25,188 nucleotides of DNA, taken from positions 1 to 25,188 of the forward strand of contig CAJMLK010000037.1 of the NCBI GenBank assembly GCA_905214305.1, written 5' to 3'. The notes beneath the pieces are model-generated. The model saw nothing but the letters and a program-made list of their open reading frames with translations, had not been told where the DNA came from and did no database searches. This document shows, piece by piece, positions 23,242 through 25,188 of this stretch. This DNA is from an uncultured bacterium (lineage in GTDB: Bacteria; Desulfobacterota; Desulfovibrionia; Desulfovibrionales; Desulfovibrionaceae). Within the stretch, counting starts at the first letter, position 1, and the number at the start of each line of letters is the position of its first letter. The position numbers and the translations under genes were made by a program.

Positions 23242-24251
23242 GTGTTATTAAGTTTTTTATTTCTGTTTGTGCGGGAATCTATAAATCTGAGTATGAGATT
23301 GGAAACAAGAACTCCCCCGCAGGCCAGAATGGTGTCAAGCAGCCGCCAGCTCAGCAGGGGCACGTCGCCGCCCATGTGCAGTGTTGCCATGTCGAGCAGC
23401 AACAGCACAATGAGGGTGATGATAAAACTGAAGAGCATGTAGTGCCCGCCTTGCGCGTAAGGGATAAAAAGGGCGGCAAGGAGCACGCAGGCGGCAAGTG
23501 GAACCGGATTGGAAATATAGAATACAAGTGGCGCGGCAATAATGACGCCCACCACAGTTCCCATCGCCCGGTCGCGTATGCGGCGCAGTTCGGTGGCTCC
23601 ATCGCTGTGCATGACAAAAAGAACGGTCAGCCCCACCCAGGCCGGATGGCTGAAGTACAGACCGCGCGCGGCCAGCGTACACAGCAGGACTGTGGTGGGA
23701 ACGGCCATGCCGAAAAGTGGATTGTTGACAGCCCCGTGCTTGAAGGCCTCAAACTCTTCAAAAGGGCTTGCGCCGCTGCCCTGCCCGCTGCCGAATCGTG
23801 TTCCGGCCACGCTGAGCATTGCCCCCAGCGCAAGGCCGATCATAAAGATGACGGCCGCGCTTATGGAACTGACCATGCCGAAATGGGTCAGCAGGGCTGC
23901 GGCTCCCATATTCTTAAAAACAAGACTGAGATACGCCTGATCTGGCCGGGGCAGGGCCGCCAGCCAGCTGAACATTACCAACGGTATCAGTGCCAGATTG
24001 TTATTGCCCTGAGTAAACACGCCCACCGTTGCTGCCGCACAAACGAGCAGCCCCCCGGTTCCGATGCAGAGAACGCGCGGCAGCGGCCTGTAGCGCGGAG
24101 CGATGAAAAGGGCAAACAAGGCCCCGAACGCGCCCAGCACCAGCACTTCCGGCTCTTTGCACATCAGGCTGACGGTGATGGGAATGCCCATGGCCAGCAT
24201 GTAAAGTACGCCCCGGACCACGAGGTCGCGGCGAAGAGTGGGGGTTGTCAT
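23235..24251 (-). CDS. FUSC-type (aromatic acid exporter-like) membrane protein
   Basis: This 338-aa inner-membrane protein has about ten hydrophobic segments. The C-terminal half fits the FUSC_2 domain: NPLFGMAVPTTVLLC, HPAWVGLTVLFVM, the polar ELRRIRDRAMGTVVGVI motif, and the following hydrophobic run through IPYAQGGHYMLFSFIITL. The family includes efflux proteins related to AaeB and YccS; substrates vary and none can be named here. It is about half the length of AaeB, so it may work as a dimer. GGAG lies about six bases before the ATG at 24251. It lies upstream of the repressor gene on the same strand, with a 262-base gap. Confidence 0.88.
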   Translation of the reverse strand: MTTPTLRRDLVVRGVLYMLAMGIPITVSLMCKEPEVLVLGAFGALFALFIAPRYRPLPRVLCIGTGGLLVCAAATVGVFTQGNNNLALIPLVMFSWLAALPRPDQAYLSLVFKNMGAAALLTHFGMVSSISAAVIFMIGLALGAMLSVAGTRFGSGQGSGASPFEEFEAFKHGAVNNPLFGMAVPTTVLLCTLAARGLYFSHPAWVGLTVLFVMHSDGATELRRIRDRAMGTVVGVIIAAPLVFYISNPVPLAACVLLAALFIPYAQGGHYMLFSFIITLIVLLLLDMATLHMGGDVPLLSWRLLDTILACGGVLVSNLILRFIDSRTNRNKKLNNTV

Positions 24252-24302
24252 GCGGACTCCATACGTTATGGCGGGCAGTAGCGTTAACAGTTAAAAGGAA
24301 TT

Positions 24303-24340
24303 ACTATAAATTAGGTACAGTGCTCTTTATGTCAGGTCAA
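24303..24340 (-). promoter_or_regulatory. Candidate promoter region of the FUSC gene
   Basis: On the minus strand a good -35, TTGACC (complement of 24335-24340), is followed by CCTAAT at 19 bases and by a better -10-like TATAGT (complement of 24303-24308) at 26 bases. No single pair is ideal. Confidence 0.3.
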
Positions 24341-24617
24341 CCGTCTTTTTTCTTTGCCTAAACCGAGAAACGCACCGTCCGGCGACCGGCCGTGCTGCCT
24401 TGCCCGTCTTGTCGTGAGTTAAAAACAGACGCGTCCCGAGGGATTCTGACAGGGGTATGCCCAGTGTTGTTCAACAATATTAGTTGATTGATTCTTTCAT
24501 CCGCATGAATGGAGTGCGTGTGGCCGGGGTGCAGCAGCAAATTCCGGCGCTATATGCAGCCATCTATTTTAAAATATAAAAACATGTTTAAATTCTTTTT
24601 CCAATGTGTCATCTTAA

Positions 24618-24641
24618 GAAATCGCCTGTACGGGCGATTTC
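24618..24641. repeat. 9-bp perfect stem-loop upstream of the chemoreceptor
   Basis: GAAATCGCC (24618-24626) pairs perfectly with GGCGATTTC (24633-24641) around a six-base loop. No T-run follows on either side. It could be an operator or an mRNA hairpin in the chemoreceptor leader. Confidence 0.45.
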
Positions 24642-24679
24642 AGAAATAGAGCGCAGATGAAAAACGGAGGCACACGCAA

Positions 24680-24806
24680 GGGCATTTGACACCTGAAATG
24701 CTCGCCTGCGGCAGGCAAAAGCCCGCCTGCCCGCATTCCGTGGCAAGGATGTTCCTGAAAATCCTTGCAGAGCAAGTTGCCCCAGCTCATTGGCTAACTG
24801 CTCCAA
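24680..24806 (+). repeat. Interspersed hairpin-rich repeat, copy D
   Basis: Same orientation as copy A and nearly full length: a GGCATTT...AAATGCTC arm, GGCAGGC-AAAA-GCCCGCC with one change, CGTGGCAAGGATGTTCCTG, AAAATCCTTGCAGAGCA, and a terminal TAACTGCTCC. It ends 54 bases before the chemoreceptor ATG, so it is probably in that gene's leader or promoter region. Confidence 0.85.
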
Positions 24807-24860
24807 CACGGGAAGCTGCCAGCCTGCCTGCTGGAAATACAGGCAGAGGAGGAACTGCAT

Positions 24861-25188
24861 ATGACCATCAAAGCACGGGTAATACTGGGTTTTTTTCTGA
24901 CCATAGCCGTCATGGCCGGTGGCACCATACCCTATGTAACAAGCAAAATGCGCAATACGGCCGAAGAGTCATATCTGATGGCCTCCAGAGAACAGCTGCA
25001 GCTTATGGGCAGCTATGTGGAAGGTTTCATCAACGAGGCTGAACGCAACCTCGCCTTTCTGGCCGCTGACGACCTGCTTGTCGACGGCGAAAATATCTTT
25101 CCCAACTACAAAAACACGACCACTGAAAATACCTCGCGGTTTCAAGTTCAAAGTGCAACACCCAGTCCTTGGGTATTGGCGTCTTCTA
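24861..25188 (+). CDS. Methyl-accepting chemotaxis protein, N-terminal part (runs off the window)
   Basis: The first ~109 residues are visible: a membrane segment (about 6-27, RVILGFFLTIAVMAGGTIPYV), then the start of a periplasmic Cache-type sensor (EQLQLMGSYVEGFINEAE, then LAADDLLVDGENIFPNYKNTT). This wording is typical of Desulfovibrio chemoreceptors. Methylation and signalling domains would lie beyond the window. AGGAGGAA precedes the ATG at 24861. From about 25138 the translation (FQVQSATPSPWVLASS) no longer resembles the sensor family, and the DNA looks like an insertion-sequence end. The gene may therefore be interrupted here, although no stop occurs before the window ends. Confidence 0.75.
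   Translation, partial: MTIKARVILGFFLTIAVMAGGTIPYVTSKMRNTAEESYLMASREQLQLMGSYVEGFINEAERNLAFLAADDLLVDGENIFPNYKNTTTENTSRFQVQSATPSPWVLASS

Larger units (their letters stand above)
24252..24679. other. Gap between the FUSC gene and the chemoreceptor
   Basis: Together with the repeat at 24680-24806 this makes a 609-base divergent region. Its AT-rich portions include a perfect palindrome TATTTTAAAATA (24565-24576) and a 13-base dyad CCATACGTTATGG (24259-24271) just before the FUSC ribosome binding site. A 60-codon open frame at 24358-24540 (minus) lacks a ribosome binding site and any recognisable content. No convincing chemoreceptor promoter was identified. Confidence 0.45.

Noticed and set aside
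22283..24251. Prophage or prophage remnant suggested by the CI-like repressor
   Set aside because: No integrase, structural, lysis or replication genes are adjacent; neighbours are a membrane exporter and a secreted protein.
24358..24540. Possible 60-aa minus-strand gene in the FUSC-chemoreceptor gap
   Set aside because: No ribosome binding site, no recognised content, and AT-rich surroundings that yield chance frames.

Overview
The window is GC-rich, mostly chromosomal DNA that looks like a sulfate-reducing Desulfovibrionaceae (Desulfovibrio-type) bacterium. This is judged from gene content and protein style: hydrogenase maturation genes hypD-hypE, a DUF1844 protein, the nadC-nadA-nadB set, a TauE/SafE exporter with a small membrane partner, several two-component genes, and a chemoreceptor of the Desulfovibrio style. 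No rRNA, tRNA or CRISPR array was seen. The species is not determined.

Layout. 1-11493 is read almost entirely on the minus strand: hypD-hypE (translationally coupled), argC, a DUF1844 gene, a class-V (serine-pyruvate/alanine-glyoxylate type) aminotransferase, a membrane-anchored protein of unknown function, and de novo NAD synthesis (nadC, nadA, nadB in transcription order). At 11493/11731 transcription diverges. The plus strand then carries mgtE (Mg2+ channel), a LuxR-type response regulator, a TauE/SafE exporter with a small membrane companion, and a compact five-gene two-component cluster (16545-21386). From 21555 to 24251 the minus strand holds a LprI-like secreted protein, an S24/LexA-like HTH repressor and a FUSC-type membrane protein. 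The window closes inside a plus-strand methyl-accepting chemotaxis protein whose last ~50 bases look foreign and may be the edge of an insertion sequence.

The two most interesting items are these. (1) The signalling cluster 16545-21386 contains a Cache-domain sensor kinase, a stand-alone receiver, a 225-aa kinase-like protein that keeps the phospho-acceptor helix (H16) but has lost the recognisable ATP-binding motifs, a second stand-alone receiver, and a soluble receiver-kinase hybrid. No DNA-binding or other output domain is encoded. The three DHp helices resemble each other, and so do the three receivers, which suggests local duplication into a branched phosphorelay with a ChpT/Spo0B-like shuttle or phosphatase. 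(2) A modular, hairpin-rich interspersed repeat of about 115-130 bp occurs in four intergenic gaps (2545-2672 and 24680-24806 in one orientation; 16091-16205 and 19891-20016 in the other). A related hairpin pair lies at 5973-6051. I do not recognise it as a named element.

Other regulatory-looking structures are a 20-bp dyad upstream of the aminotransferase, mutually exclusive stem-loops just before the tauE-like ribosome binding site, and clustered CGTAT/ATACG motifs upstream of the S24 repressor. Gene functions come from recognised motifs and lengths; no database search was possible.
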